64,000 nt of DNA from Synechococcus sp. SP2 MAG (GCA_030756895.1 JAVBIX010000058.1:1-64000), one strand, 5' to 3'. Positions 9,237 to 18,169 are shown, counted from the first letter of the stretch. The notes: generated by a model not told the origin, from the sequence alone. Numbers and translations: made by a program.

Positions 9237-9318
9237 TGCGGATGGCGAGACTTGAACTCGCAAGGCCGAAGCCACACGCTCCTTAGACGTGCGTGTCTAC
9301 CAATTCCACCACATCCGC
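9237..9318 (-). tRNA. tRNA-Leu, anticodon AAG
   Basis: An 82-nt class II tRNA read on the minus strand. The acceptor GCGGATG pairs with CATCCGC; the D-arm is GTG/CAC with GAATTGGTAGA; the anticodon stem CACGT/GCGTG closes the 7-nt loop CTAAGGA; the variable arm is GGC-TTCG-GCC; the T-arm is GCGAG/CTCGC with loop TTCAAGT; the discriminator is A. The 3' CCA is not encoded. The loop puts AAG at 9282-9284, which would read CUU and, if A34 is deaminated to inosine, also CUC. The leucine identity is strong from the long variable arm and the GGAATTGGTAGACAC block. Confidence 0.95.
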
Positions 9319-9418
9319 GTGGCGACGTTGCCGATGAGGCGCGTCGAGGGATGAGTATACCGACCGGCCTAAAAGTCCTAATCGCTGATACGATCCGCGC
9401 TGGCTCGGATGCTGCGGA

Positions 9419-10762
9419 ATGTCCATCGGCAAGGTGCTGATCGCCAACCGCGGCGAGATTGCCCTAAGAATTCTGAGAAGTTGCCGTGAACTCGGCATTA
9501 GCACGGTTGCTGTGTACAGCACCGTCGATCGCTCTGCACTGCATGTGCAACTTGCTGATGAGGCGGTCTGCATAGGCGAAGGCCCTAGCAATAAGAGCTA
9601 CCTCAACATCCCCAACATCCTGGCGGCAGCCACCTCACGCGGTGTGGATGCCATTCACCCAGGCTATGGATTTTTGGCGGAAAACGACCGCTTCGCCGAG
9701 ATGTGCCGCGATCACGGCATCACGTTTATCGGCCCGTCTCCTCACGCCATCCGATCGATGGGGGACAAGTCAACAGCTAAAACCACGATGCAGTCTGTTG
9801 GCGTGCCAACGGTGCCTGGTAGCGAAGGCCTATTACCCAACCCGGAGGCAGCTGCTGAGCTCGCTGCTGCCATGGGCTACCCCGTCATGATCAAGGCCAC
9901 AGCTGGAGGCGGCGGTCGTGGAATGCGACTCGTCCCCAGTCCTGATCAGTTGGTGAAGCTGTACAAAGCGGCTGAAGGTGAAGCCGATGCAGCGTTTGGG
10001 AATCCAGGGCTGTACATGGAAAAATTTATCGACCGTCCCCGGCACGTCGAAGTGCAAATCCTGGCGGACCGGCACGGCAACGTCGTTCATCTCGGCGAAC
10101 GGGACTGCTCGATCCAACGACGTCATCAGAAACTTCTCGAGGAAGCACCAAGCCCGGCCCTCGACCCTGAGCTGCGTCGTCAAATGGGAGATGCCGCCGT
10201 TGCAGCGGCGCGAAGCATCAATTACGAGGGGGCAGGAACGGTGGAATTCCTTCTGGACAAAAGTGGGGGCTTTTATTTCATGGAAATGAACACCCGCATC
10301 CAGGTCGAGCATCCCGTCACGGAAATGGTGACGGGTATCGACCTGATTGCTGAGCAGCTACGCATCGCCGGAGGGGAGCCGATCAGCGTGCGCCAAGAAG
10401 ACATTCACATGAACGGTCATGCGATCGAATGCCGAATCAACGCCGAAGATGCGCAGCACAATTTCCGGCCTGCCCCTGGACGGATCACAGGATGGTTGCC
10501 GCCTGGAGGCCCTGGAGTACGCGTCGACAGCCACGTGTACACGGGTTACGACATCCCGCCCTTCTATGACTCCCTGATTGGCAAATTGATCATCTGGGCG
10601 CCTAATCGCCCTGCTGCACTCGCACGCATGAAACGAGCTCTCAACGAGTGCGCCATCACCGGGATCCCAACAACGGTTGACTTCCATCTGCGCATGCTCG
10701 ACCGCCCTGAATTTCAAAGGGGCGACGTGCACACCAAATTTGTCGAAGAGGAGATGCTCTAG
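9419..10762 (+). CDS. accC: Acetyl-CoA carboxylase biotin carboxylase subunit
   Basis: ATP-dependent carboxylation of biotin on BCCP, the first half-reaction of acetyl-CoA carboxylase in fatty acid synthesis. The 447-aa protein has the N-terminal [14 protein letters not shown], the glycine-rich ATP-grasp loop [12 protein letters not shown] near residue 160, and the catalytic block [14 protein letters not shown] near residue 285. Full length for the family. It is monocistronic here: accB is not adjacent and the next gene is convergent. The ATG at 9419 begins exactly with the conserved N-terminus. Confidence 0.97.
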   Translation: MSIGKVLIANRGEIALRILRSCRELGISTVAVYSTVDRSALHVQLADEAVCIGEGPSNKSYLNIPNILAAATSRGVDAIHPGYGFLAENDRFAEMCRDHGITFIGPSPHAIRSMGDKSTAKTTMQSVGVPTVPGSEGLLPNPEAAAELAAAMGYPVMIKATAGGGGRGMRLVPSPDQLVKLYKAAEGEADAAFGNPGLYMEKFIDRPRHVEVQILADRHGNVVHLGERDCSIQRRHQKLLEEAPSPALDPELRRQMGDAAVAAARSINYEGAGTVEFLLDKSGGFYFMEMNTRIQVEHPVTEMVTGIDLIAEQLRIAGGEPISVRQEDIHMNGHAIECRINAEDAQHNFRPAPGRITGWLPPGGPGVRVDSHVYTGYDIPPFYDSLIGKLIIWAPNRPAALARMKRALNECAITGIPTTVDFHLRMLDRPEFQRGDVHTKFVEEEML

Positions 10763-10802
10763 GTCAGTTCAACGATGGTGCCTAGTGCTCTTCAAGAGTG
10801 AT

Positions 10803-11123
10803 TTAGGCAACGGACTGGGCACGGAGCAGAACCAATGAGAGCAATCCCTGCTGGCCCACCAACAGTTCGCGCAACAAGCTGAGCAGCCCAACCCAGATCA
10901 CGGGAGTGACATCCACGCCCCCGATGGGAGAGACAACCCGGCGAGTCAACCCCAAAATCCCCTCAGTGGGCCAGGCCACAAGGGGCCAGAAACCTTTGGA
11001 AAGATCCACCTGGGGGTACCAAGTGAGCACGATGCGCGCCAGGAAGGTGAGGGTCCATGCGGCCAACAGCAAACCCAGTGCCAAGTTGAGAAGCGGAAGG
11101 ATGGCGACAAGCGTTGGCGTCAC
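10803..11123 (-). CDS. YggT family membrane protein
   Basis: A 106-aa protein of the YggT family with two hydrophobic blocks flanking the conserved LTWYP and a P-T-x-x-x-L segment with R (PTEGILGLTRRVV). In plastids and cyanobacteria relatives (CCB3/Ycf19-like) are linked to cytochrome b6f assembly or thylakoid and division-plane organisation; the particular role here is unknown. It is convergent with accC, 40 bases apart, and divergent from psbX. Confidence 0.8.
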   Translation of the reverse strand: MTPTLVAILPLLNLALGLLLAAWTLTFLARIVLTWYPQVDLSKGFWPLVAWPTEGILGLTRRVVSPIGGVDVTPVIWVGLLSLLRELLVGQQGLLSLVLLRAQSVA

Positions 11124-11223
11124 AAAGCCCTAAGCAATGGAGCTGTCATCGTAGAAACTTGACCCTGATCCCTAAGATCGCAGCGAATCAGGCCTCGCTG
11201 AACGCATTCGGTCCTAACCCCCT

Positions 11224-11346
11224 ATGACGCCTTCCCTCTCCAATTTTCTAACCAGCCTTGTTGCTGGTGTAGCGATCGTTGTGATCCCTGCTTCTATCGG
11301 GCTCTTTTTTCTCAGCCAAACCGACCAGGTTGATCGCAAACTTTGA
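11224..11346 (+). CDS. psbX: Photosystem II protein PsbX
   Basis: A 40-aa single-span thylakoid protein, short enough to be skipped by length filters. The translation starts MTPSLSNFLTSL, runs through a hydrophobic helix (VAGVAIVVIPASIGLFFL) and ends with a polar SQTDQVDRKL, which is the standard PsbX pattern. PsbX sits next to cytochrome b559 in PSII and influences quinone exchange at QB. The gene lies in the 300-base gap between the YggT gene and ycf66 on the same strand as ycf66. Confidence 0.93.
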   Translation: MTPSLSNFLTSLVAGVAIVVIPASIGLFFLSQTDQVDRKL

Positions 11347-11426
11347 AGACCCTTTCACGCTCCGTAGACTGAGCTCACTCGACCCGAGCTTCGGTTCCAC
11401 ACAGGTCGTTATCAGAGAGCTTCACT

Positions 11427-12401
11427 GTGGTTAATGCCAGTCTGAATTGGGCCAGCATTGTTGGCATTGTGCTGGCTGTAGGTGGAGCATTGCTCTACTT
11501 CATGCGCAGTTTCAAGCCGGCTCTCGCCCGTGATTACGACGTGTTCTTCGCGGCGATCGGCTTGCTCTGCGGAGGAATTCTGTTCTTCCAAGGCTGGAGG
11601 CTCGATCCAATTCTTCAGTTTGGGCAATTCTTGTTGGCTGGAACCACCGTGTTTTTTGCCTACGAGAGTGTTCGCCTTCGGGGGATTTCAGCGGAACAAG
11701 CCAGACGCTCGGCCTATTTCGATGACGAACCTGAAGCCGCAAGCCCCGCTGGAGGTGGAGGTTTGCGAGGTGGATATGACGATCCCTACGAGCGTTTCGA
11801 CGAACCCCAGCCGATTCGACGCCGGTTTGGCGGCCAAGGTCCAGATGAAGATGAGAGACCTGAACAAGATTTTTATCGCCCCCGTCGCACTTCAAGAGCT
11901 GCAATCCCCGAGCAGGCCGCAAGTCGTAGTCGTCAGCGACCCGATCCCTCCTCAGATTGGTCAGAGAGCAGCGAGCAAGATCGGCGCATGGCCCGATTCG
12001 GGCGTAGTGAAGACTCGGTACCGAGTGGTCCAAGTTTTGGAGAGCGCCGCAGCCAACGCCAGGATCAGCGCAGAGGTTCCAGACCTACCCCAGTTGCATC
12101 CACTAGGCCTGAGCCCTCATCCCGCGCCTCTGCTGGGGCGGCTGGCATCAATCAGCGCGGTGCATCGTCTGCACGCAGTAGCGGCTTAGAAGGACCACCT
12201 GGCATTCCTCAAGGCAGCCCACTGAGACGAGAGCCCGAAGATGCCGCCTACTCCCCAAGCGTGCGTCAACCCTCTTCCACAGCGCCGGTAAGCAGACGCA
12301 ATCCCGCCCCTGAGACAGGGCCGGCAACGGCCAGGGATACCAATCGCACCCCTCCCCGCAGTTCCCGCCCAAGGGACAACAGCTCCCGCTTCGACGACTG
12401 A
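11427..12401 (+). CDS. ycf66: Ycf66 family protein
   Basis: A 324-aa protein with a conserved N-terminal membrane region of about 95 residues (three hydrophobic spans, including the motif WRLDPILQFGQ) and a long disordered tail rich in Arg, Ser, Pro and Gln. The N-terminal part matches Ycf66, known from cyanobacteria and some plastids; its function is unknown, though it travels with photosynthesis genes. The start is GTG at 11427. It lies 80 bases after psbX, so joint transcription is plausible. Confidence 0.88.
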   Translation: MVNASLNWASIVGIVLAVGGALLYFMRSFKPALARDYDVFFAAIGLLCGGILFFQGWRLDPILQFGQFLLAGTTVFFAYESVRLRGISAEQARRSAYFDDEPEAASPAGGGGLRGGYDDPYERFDEPQPIRRRFGGQGPDEDERPEQDFYRPRRTSRAAIPEQAASRSRQRPDPSSDWSESSEQDRRMARFGRSEDSVPSGPSFGERRSQRQDQRRGSRPTPVASTRPEPSSRASAGAAGINQRGASSARSSGLEGPPGIPQGSPLRREPEDAAYSPSVRQPSSTAPVSRRNPAPETGPATARDTNRTPPRSSRPRDNSSRFDD

Positions 12402-12424
12402 TCAGTCTGAGCATTCACCCCGGT

Positions 12425-12952
12425 ATGACCCGACACCTCCTCCTCGTGCTGCTCGCACTGGGAATGGTTTCCTGTGAAGGCCGCTCGACCCGAGCACCAT
12501 CTGGCCTGCTTTCACCACAACAACAAGACCCTGCCCTCAGTGGTAACGGGCGGTTGTTAGCTGTGATCGAAGACCAAAACGGTAGGCCAACCGTCCAACT
12601 ACGGAACGTGGAAGGTGGGGGTTCATTGCGTTTGCGCCACCTCTCACGTCATCAGCCCCACAGCTCACCATCCTTGAGCTGGAACGGCCGTTATTTGGCT
12701 GTGATTACCCAACGCGGCAACCACAGACTGGTCTTAATTGAAGACCGCCTGAGCGGTAAAGCTCACCCCCTACGCTTGCCCTCCGGTCGAGATCCCGTGC
12801 AGGTCAGCCTGGCTCCTGATGCACGCAAACTCGCGATTCAAACCGCGGATCAAGGGCGTTGGCGGGTCGAAGTGATTGACCTGAGCGGATTACTGGAGCC
12901 AGACGGACCTGGAGGCCAGCGACGCAGCACTCCAAGCGAACCAAACCGATGA
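12425..12952 (+). CDS. TolB/WD40-like beta-propeller lipoprotein, first of tandem pair
   Basis: A 175-aa predicted lipoprotein: signal helix LLLVLLALGMVSC with the lipobox cysteine near residue 17. The mature part contains repeats of the S-x-N/D-G-R-x-L-A-V type (ALSGNGRLLAV, SLSWNGRYLAV, SLAPDARKLAI), the hallmark of TolB-like propeller blades. Only three or so blades are present, too few to close a propeller alone. It overlaps the next gene by ATGA, so the two products are co-translated and may pair. Confidence 0.7.
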   Translation: MTRHLLLVLLALGMVSCEGRSTRAPSGLLSPQQQDPALSGNGRLLAVIEDQNGRPTVQLRNVEGGGSLRLRHLSRHQPHSSPSLSWNGRYLAVITQRGNHRLVLIEDRLSGKAHPLRLPSGRDPVQVSLAPDARKLAIQTADQGRWRVEVIDLSGLLEPDGPGGQRRSTPSEPNR

Positions 12953-13434
12953 ACAAGAGATGCATCACATCGGCTCTTCTGCTTTGCTTCGTCGCTTTGG
13001 GGTGCAGTCAAAACGGCATCCGTCCCATGTCCCGGGTCGGGGCATCGCTACGTCGCAGCGCCGAAAGCAGGCGCCTTCCCTCGATGGGACAACGGTGGCT
13101 GGCCAGCCTGGCCAGCCGTAACGGAAGAGAGCGCGTGGAGCTCATTGATCTGAGCAACGACACACCGGTGCCACTGAATGGAATCAATCAGGCCGATTCC
13201 CAAACCATCAGCCTCAGCGTGAGTGGGGATGGTCAGAGGATCGCCATGGTGCGCCAACGCGAAGAGCGAACAGAATTAATGCTCTACCGCCGCAATGCCA
13301 GCGCTTTGCAACGACTGCCTATTAATCCGCCTGGCGTACCTCGTTCCGTAAGCCTTAATGGCAATGGACGACTGCTAGCCGTTCAGGTGAGCCGAAGAGG
13401 GCGTTGGGATGTGGACTTGATTCGCCTCCCCTAG
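12949..13434 (+). CDS. TolB/WD40-like beta-propeller lipoprotein, second of tandem pair
   Basis: A 161-aa paralogue of the preceding gene, with lipobox VALGC near residue 19 and blade motifs SLSVSGDGQRIAMV and SLNGNGRLLAV. The ATG overlaps the upstream TGA (ATGA). Both carry about three blades, so a heterodimeric six-blade propeller is conceivable but is only inference. Their role in the periplasm is not known. The stop abuts that of the convergent HLIP gene. Confidence 0.7.
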   Translation: MNKRCITSALLLCFVALGCSQNGIRPMSRVGASLRRSAESRRLPSMGQRWLASLASRNGRERVELIDLSNDTPVPLNGINQADSQTISLSVSGDGQRIAMVRQREERTELMLYRRNASALQRLPINPPGVPRSVSLNGNGRLLAVQVSRRGRWDVDLIRLP

Positions 13435-13453
13435 TCAGGGAATCAGCCCTGAC
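13434..13453. terminator. Hairpin at convergent gene ends
   Basis: GTCAGGG and CCCTGAC pair around a 6-base loop exactly where the lipoprotein gene and the HLIP gene end head to head (stops at 13432-13434 and 13435-13437). There is no U-tract on either side, so termination strength is uncertain. Confidence 0.35.
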
Positions 13454-13671
13454 CAATGCAAAAAGGTGTCAGCACTGAGGGCTTCCGTGAGCACGACAGC
13501 TAAAAATCCGATCATGGCGAAGCGCCCATTAATCCGCTCGGCATAGGCACTCCAACCAAAGGCAGGCACATCTTGTGTTGTGGCACTGGTTGTGGCAATG
13601 GTCTCTGGAGCGGTCGACGCAGAGGAGGAATCCTCAGGCGCGCGATCCATGGCTTGATCAGACTTATTCAT
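13435..13671 (-). CDS. hli: High-light-inducible protein (HLIP, chlorophyll a/b-binding-like)
   Basis: A 78-aa single-helix protein with the chlorophyll-binding signature ERINGRFAMIGF (residues 45-56) and a C-terminal TFLHWSG. Such proteins bind chlorophyll and carotenoid, protect photosystem assembly intermediates and chlorophyll biosynthesis, and are often induced by excess light. The Ser/Thr-rich N-terminus makes it one of the longer types. The ATG overlaps the TGA of the upstream ABC transporter gene (ATGA), which implies translational coupling and is an unusual setting for an hli gene. Confidence 0.93.
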   Translation of the reverse strand: MNKSDQAMDRAPEDSSSASTAPETIATTSATTQDVPAFGWSAYAERINGRFAMIGFLAVVLTEALSADTFLHWSGLIP

Positions 13672-15656
13672 GGTTGATAGCTACTGGCGGGGATCAGGCT
13701 CCAATCGCCATCCCCTCGCAGTTCAAGCACGTTGTCATGGAAGTGCTTGAGGGAAGGACGATGGCCAACACTAATAAACGAGAGATCTCGATCTACGAGC
13801 AACTCATAGAGCTGCTTCTCTGTCTTCACATCAAGTGCACTGGTTGCCTCATCCAGGACCACAAAACTCGGAGAGTTCAACAACAATCGCCCAAAAGCCA
13901 ATCGCTGCTGTTCTCCTAAGGAAAGAATTCGAGGCCAGTCCTGCTTGATATCCAAGTCGGGATAACGGGCCACTAACTTCTGCAAGCTGACCTGCTCAAG
14001 CACACTTCGCAGCTGCTCATCACTAAAACGATTCTCATCTGCTGGATAGCAAAGCTGCTCTCTAAGCGAGCCCAACAACATATAAGGCTTCTGAGGAATA
14101 AACAGAAGGTCACCCATCGATGGTCTCTCAACGCTGCCCCGAGTGGGTTCCCAAAGACCGCTAATCATCCTCAAAAGTGATGTCTTCCCGCATCCAGATG
14201 GCCCAACAACTAACAACTTATCGTGATCACCGATATCAATGGTGAGATCTTCAATGACTGGATCATTTCCGTTGGGAGGGTAGAGGTCGGCAGAACGAAT
14301 CACGATGCTGTTACTGCCAGGAACAACGCGGCTGTTGCTACTAGGAGCCTGTTTGCTCACCTGCTCAATCTTGGTTTGAAATCCCTCGAGACGACTAATA
14401 CCTGCAGCAAACTGAGCAAGTTGCTCAATTCGGGCCACAATGAAGAATAACGATCCCTCCACCATATTGAAGGCAAAGTTGGCCTGATTGAAAACCCCAA
14501 AATCAATCTCACCCGCAAAATATACCGGCGCCATGACTAAAAATGGCAGGAAAACTCCTGCGTAGGAGACCGATCGACGCATCACATCAATGATCACCTG
14601 CCAAATGATCAGGAGATTGAAGTTTTTAACAACCGAGCCAAGACGCCTGTAAGACTCCTGCTTTTCTTGCCCCTCCCCAGAGTAAAAAGCAATCGATTCA
14701 GCGTTGTCCCTGATATGAACCAAGCCATAACGAAAATCAGCTTCATAACGAAGCTGGTCGTAATTAATTCTTACCAGGTTTCGCCCTGAAACGATTAGCA
14801 GCGTCGTAGCAACTGCCGAATAGCCAAATAAGGCAAAAGTAAGCCTGGAGCTAATACTCCAAAGCACCAAGATATTAAGCGAAAACGTTAGAAGTGCGTC
14901 AAAGAGACCCAGAGCGAGACTTAAGCTTTGAGCCGTAAAAGATTCCGTATCTTGAGTAATTCTCTGATCTGGGTTGTCTACGTCTGTTTCATCTTCACTA
15001 TTGGGATTAAGAACGTAATAAGCCTTGTTCTTCATATAATCGCCAATAAGCGATTTAGACAACCACTCTCTCCAAATGATCCCCAGCTTTGCAGTGATAT
15101 AAACCTGAGTGACCCGGATAGGCAAGGCAATCACAAAGCAGGCGCCATAAATTGCCAATCGTCCATAAAAGCCTCCTTGATCCTTATCGACTAATGCATT
15201 CGTAATATCTCGGTAGATAAATCCAATCCCTGTATTGATTCCATTCACAGCAAGCAGCATGAACACAATCGTTGCCAGCAAGCCCCAATTGAGCCAACGC
15301 CTCTGGCGCAATTGCTGACGGAAAGCCACGAAACTGGCCAAACCAACCAGAAACAGCGTCACAAAGGCCGCGCCCCACCAACTTGACCAAATCGTGGCGA
15401 TCGTTCCCGAAACACCAGAGAGATATTTATCCGTTAAATCCGGCTGGAATCGATCCAGGCTGCGAATTAATGCGGTAAGCACCGCAAGCACTAGACCGCC
15501 AACACAAAACAAAAGGCATACCAACAGCCAAATGAACTGCCATCCGCTGGCCTGATCGAGCGGCAAAAAGAAGGGTTGGGCCAGGTGACGCAGCTTGGCC
15601 AGCTGATTGCGCAGATTTTTAAACGGGCCTCTGCTGGCGATAGTTGACGCTGTCAT
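13668..15656 (-). CDS. ABC transporter, fused permease-ATPase (ABCD/SbmA-BacA type)
   Basis: A half-transporter of 662 aa. The N-terminal half has about six membrane spans of the ABC_membrane_2 type (also in peroxisomal ABCD and SbmA/BacA), with the family's YYVLNPN and NPDQRITQD elements. The C-terminal ATPase has Walker A GPSGCGKTS, signature LSLGEQQRLAFGR and Walker B VVLDEATSALD. ATG at 15656 chosen over the longer GTG frame, which would overlap the HIT gene. Substrate unknown; homologues are proposed to move peptides, cobalamin or fatty acyl compounds. The HLIP gene follows with a 4-base overlap. Confidence 0.88.
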   Translation of the reverse strand: MTASTIASRGPFKNLRNQLAKLRHLAQPFFLPLDQASGWQFIWLLVCLLFCVGGLVLAVLTALIRSLDRFQPDLTDKYLSGVSGTIATIWSSWWGAAFVTLFLVGLASFVAFRQQLRQRRWLNWGLLATIVFMLLAVNGINTGIGFIYRDITNALVDKDQGGFYGRLAIYGACFVIALPIRVTQVYITAKLGIIWREWLSKSLIGDYMKNKAYYVLNPNSEDETDVDNPDQRITQDTESFTAQSLSLALGLFDALLTFSLNILVLWSISSRLTFALFGYSAVATTLLIVSGRNLVRINYDQLRYEADFRYGLVHIRDNAESIAFYSGEGQEKQESYRRLGSVVKNFNLLIIWQVIIDVMRRSVSYAGVFLPFLVMAPVYFAGEIDFGVFNQANFAFNMVEGSLFFIVARIEQLAQFAAGISRLEGFQTKIEQVSKQAPSSNSRVVPGSNSIVIRSADLYPPNGNDPVIEDLTIDIGDHDKLLVVGPSGCGKTSLLRMISGLWEPTRGSVERPSMGDLLFIPQKPYMLLGSLREQLCYPADENRFSDEQLRSVLEQVSLQKLVARYPDLDIKQDWPRILSLGEQQRLAFGRLLLNSPSFVVLDEATSALDVKTEKQLYELLVDRDLSFISVGHRPSLKHFHDNVLELRGDGDWSLIPASSYQP

Positions 15657-15681
15657 GACGTCATTCTCACAAGCCAAACCT

Positions 15682-16023
15682 TTATCCGGGAGGCCAATCC
15701 AGGGAACGCCCACCGATCACATGCACGTGCAAGTGGAACACGGTCTGCCCTGCAGCCTCTCCGCTGTTAATCACCGTTCGCCAATCGCTTAATCCTTCTT
15801 GCTTGGCAACCTTCGCCGCCACTATCAACAGATGCCCAAGCAGCTCCTCATCCCCTTTCTCCGCTTGGCGCAAGCTCTCTAATGGCTTGCGCGGAATCAC
15901 CAGCACATGAACAGGAGCGGCCGGAGCAACGTCACGGAACGCCAAACAGCTGTCATCGCTGTACACCTCATCGCATGGAATCTCTCCGCGCAAGATGCGG
16001 GCAAAAATCGTGTCGCCAGCCAT
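15682..16023 (-). CDS. HIT domain protein (HINT-like nucleotide hydrolase)
   Basis: A 113-aa purine nucleotide phosphoramidase-like protein of the histidine triad superfamily. It contains HLHVHVIGG (His97, 99, 101), an IFARILRGEIPC start and the LVIPRKPLESL segment, all standard for HINT/PKCI proteins. I prefer the ATG at 16023; the frame opens upstream only with a TTG at 16041. It lies 25 bases before the ABC transporter gene on the same strand, so it may be the first gene of that unit (HIT, ABC transporter, HLIP). Confidence 0.93.
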   Translation of the reverse strand: MAGDTIFARILRGEIPCDEVYSDDSCLAFRDVAPAAPVHVLVIPRKPLESLRQAEKGDEELLGHLLIVAAKVAKQEGLSDWRTVINSGEAAGQTVFHLHVHVIGGRSLDWPPG

Positions 16024-16092
16024 GGTCACAACCCTGGGCAAAACAGTGAATGAGACGGGTGGGGCATCAGATGCTTACCCCGCAACCATCCA

Positions 16093-17664
16093 ATGCTGGC
16101 ACGCTGCTCAAGTGCATCCATTCAAGGAATGGAGGCGCTTCCCGTCACGGTGGAAGTGGATCTAGCCCCAGGGCTTCCCGGCTTACAGCTTGTGGGACTT
16201 CCAGATGCTGCTATTCAAGAATCGCGCGAACGCGTTCGGGCAGCGCTCCGCAACAGCGGCTTTCGCGGGCCCCTCGTTCGGGTGATCGTCAATCTGGCAC
16301 CAGCGGATCGACGCAAAGAGGGGCCCGCCTTCGATCTCCCGATCGCGCTGGCCTTGCTCGTCGCCAGCGGGCAACTTGATCCCCAAAAGCTGGAGGGGCT
16401 GTGCTGCGCAGGAGAACTGGGCCTAGATGGAAGCTTGAGGCCATGCCGCGGCATTTTGGCCATAGCCTGCCAAGCGAAGATCCAGCAAGCCAAGGCGTTT
16501 GTGGTGCCATCCGCAAATGCGGCAGAGGCGTCTCTGGTGGCCGGACTACCCATCGTGAGCGCCCAGACGCTGGGGCAACTCGTTGAGCAGTTACGGCATG
16601 GCATCGAGCACAACTGTTGTCCTCAACCAACAAGGAAAGAGCCTGCAACAACAACGAGCCCTTCCAGCGCATCAGTCCCCTCGTCGGCAGCACCCCTAAC
16701 GATTCAGCATTTCGCCCGAAAGGCACTGGCGATTGCTGCCGCCGGTGGACACCATCTCCTGATGGTTGGGCCTCCTGGCTGTGGCAAAACGATGTTGGCG
16801 CGCCAGCTCCCCAAAATTCTTCCGCCGTTAAGCGACTCAGAGGCTCTGGAGCTCACCCGCCTTCAATCCATTGCTGGCACGCTCGGCAGCGTGACAAGCC
16901 TGGTTCGGCAACGACCATTCCGTGCACCGCATCACAGCACAACGGCAGCGGGGCTTCTCGGCGGCGGCATCAATCCTCGGCCAGGCGAATTGAGCCTGGC
17001 CCATGGAGGCGTGCTGTTTCTCGATGAGCTCACTGAATTCCCAAGATCCATCCTCGATCAGTTGCGTCAGCCTTTAGAGGAGGGGGTTCTATGGATGAGC
17101 CGAGCGCGATTGCGCTGCGCCTTTCCCTGCAGGGTGACCCTGGTAGCTGCCACCAATCCCTGCCCTTGCGGCTGGCATGGCGATCCTTCCAACCGCTGCC
17201 GTTGTTCGGAGCTGCAACGGCAGCGCTACTGGAACCGCTTATCAGGTCCATTTTTAGATCGCCTCGATCTTCAATGCCGCCTTGAACCTGTGCCGGCAGG
17301 CCAACTACGCCGTTGCTTCAAAACAACGGATGATCCAACAGAGAACCAATCAGAAGAGAGCTTCTCCCCCGAAGCCATCCAGGCCGCGCGCATCAAAATG
17401 TGCCAACGCAACCCGGGCGGTCAACTCAACAGCCAACTCAGCGCGCTCGAGCTTGGCCGCTACGGCCAAATCGAAGAACGGGCCTTTCAATGCTGGGAGC
17501 AGGTGGTGTCGAAACGGCAGTTGAGCATGCGCAGCAGCTTGAGGCTTCTGCGCGTTGCCCGAACCATTGCCGACTTAGAAGCAGTGCCCAAGGTGGGCGA
17601 ACTACATCTTGCAGAAGCGATCTGCTTCCGTAGCTACGACCACAAGTCCAAAGCTGTTGCTTGA
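16093..17664 (+). CDS. YifB/ComM family Mg-chelatase-like AAA+ ATPase
   Basis: A 523-aa ComM family protein. An N-terminal Lon-protease-like fold (GLPGLQLVGLPDAAIQES, then RKEGPAFDLPIAL) precedes the Mg-chelatase-like AAA+ core with Walker A GPPGCGKT, Walker B GGVLFLDELTEF, and a four-Cys zinc-like element in the CPCGWHGDP segment. ComM is a hexameric branch-migration helicase that helps integrate DNA during natural transformation; that role is known in Vibrio and Acinetobacter and inferred here. Divergent from the HIT gene. Confidence 0.93.
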   Translation: MLARCSSASIQGMEALPVTVEVDLAPGLPGLQLVGLPDAAIQESRERVRAALRNSGFRGPLVRVIVNLAPADRRKEGPAFDLPIALALLVASGQLDPQKLEGLCCAGELGLDGSLRPCRGILAIACQAKIQQAKAFVVPSANAAEASLVAGLPIVSAQTLGQLVEQLRHGIEHNCCPQPTRKEPATTTSPSSASVPSSAAPLTIQHFARKALAIAAAGGHHLLMVGPPGCGKTMLARQLPKILPPLSDSEALELTRLQSIAGTLGSVTSLVRQRPFRAPHHSTTAAGLLGGGINPRPGELSLAHGGVLFLDELTEFPRSILDQLRQPLEEGVLWMSRARLRCAFPCRVTLVAATNPCPCGWHGDPSNRCRCSELQRQRYWNRLSGPFLDRLDLQCRLEPVPAGQLRRCFKTTDDPTENQSEESFSPEAIQAARIKMCQRNPGGQLNSQLSALELGRYGQIEERAFQCWEQVVSKRQLSMRSSLRLLRVARTIADLEAVPKVGELHLAEAICFRSYDHKSKAVA

Positions 17665-17676
17665 GCCGATCACCGC

Positions 17677-17835
17677 TTAGTGCGACACCTCTTCAGGAGA
17701 ATCTCGATATGGCTGAAATCCAATCGCAGGAGGAACAGTTTTCTTCTCCTCACTTGGATTTCCAAGAGCATGGGAGAGGGTTTCACCCACCCAGTCGCGA
17801 AGCGATTTAAACATCAATGCCATGGTGGAATCCAT
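17677..17835 (-). CDS. Short conserved-looking protein, 52 aa (unlisted small gene)
   Basis: Reading the minus strand from the ATG at 17835 gives a 52-residue frame ending at a TAA at 17679-17677; an internal ATG at 17814 would give 45 residues. The product has an amphipathic N-terminus (MALMFKSLRDWVGETL), a charged middle and the C-terminal element PPAIGFQPYRDSP. I recall P-x-I/V-G-x-Q-PY endings in small marine picocyanobacterial proteins, but no function. It is the only coding content in the spacer between comM and rpsU and has the same strand as rpsU. Confidence 0.5.
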   Translation of the reverse strand: MDSTMALMFKSLRDWVGETLSHALGNPSEEKKTVPPAIGFQPYRDSPEEVSH

Positions 17836-17945
17836 TCGAGATGCTTCTAGTCTCGGAAGGCAGCCAATAAAAAAGAACCAGTCAAAATACCGATCCTTCG
17901 ATATTTCGACATGGCAAGGGGCTTAAAGCTAAAAATGCAGACCGA

Positions 17946-18116
17946 TCAACGACGACGACGGCGCTGCTGAGCTTTGCGCTTGTACTTCTCGATTGGAGTC
18001 TCGTGATGACGCAGGCGCTTTAGATCTGCAAAGATCCCGGCCTTGGAGACCTGACGCTTAAAGCGACGCAGGGCTGATTCGATGCCTTCGTTTTCTCCAA
18101 CCGTGACCTGAGTCAT
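17946..18116 (-). CDS. rpsU: 30S ribosomal protein S21
   Basis: A 56-aa basic protein starting [19 protein letters not shown] and ending in a run of five arginines. This is bS21, a late-assembling protein of the small subunit near the anti-Shine-Dalgarno end of 16S rRNA. The motif [14 protein letters not shown] and the conserved RHHETP are present. It is too short for length-filtered gene lists. The start ATG is at 18116. Confidence 0.97.
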   Translation of the reverse strand: MTQVTVGENEGIESALRRFKRQVSKAGIFADLKRLRHHETPIEKYKRKAQQRRRRR

Positions 18117-18169
18117 TCAAAAAGAGAGGATTTCCAGCTCAGCAATGTAGCAAGCGATCGGCAAATGGC

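Noticed and set aside
9833-10312. 159-aa frame antisense to accC
   Set aside because: Opposite-strand artefact of a highly conserved gene.
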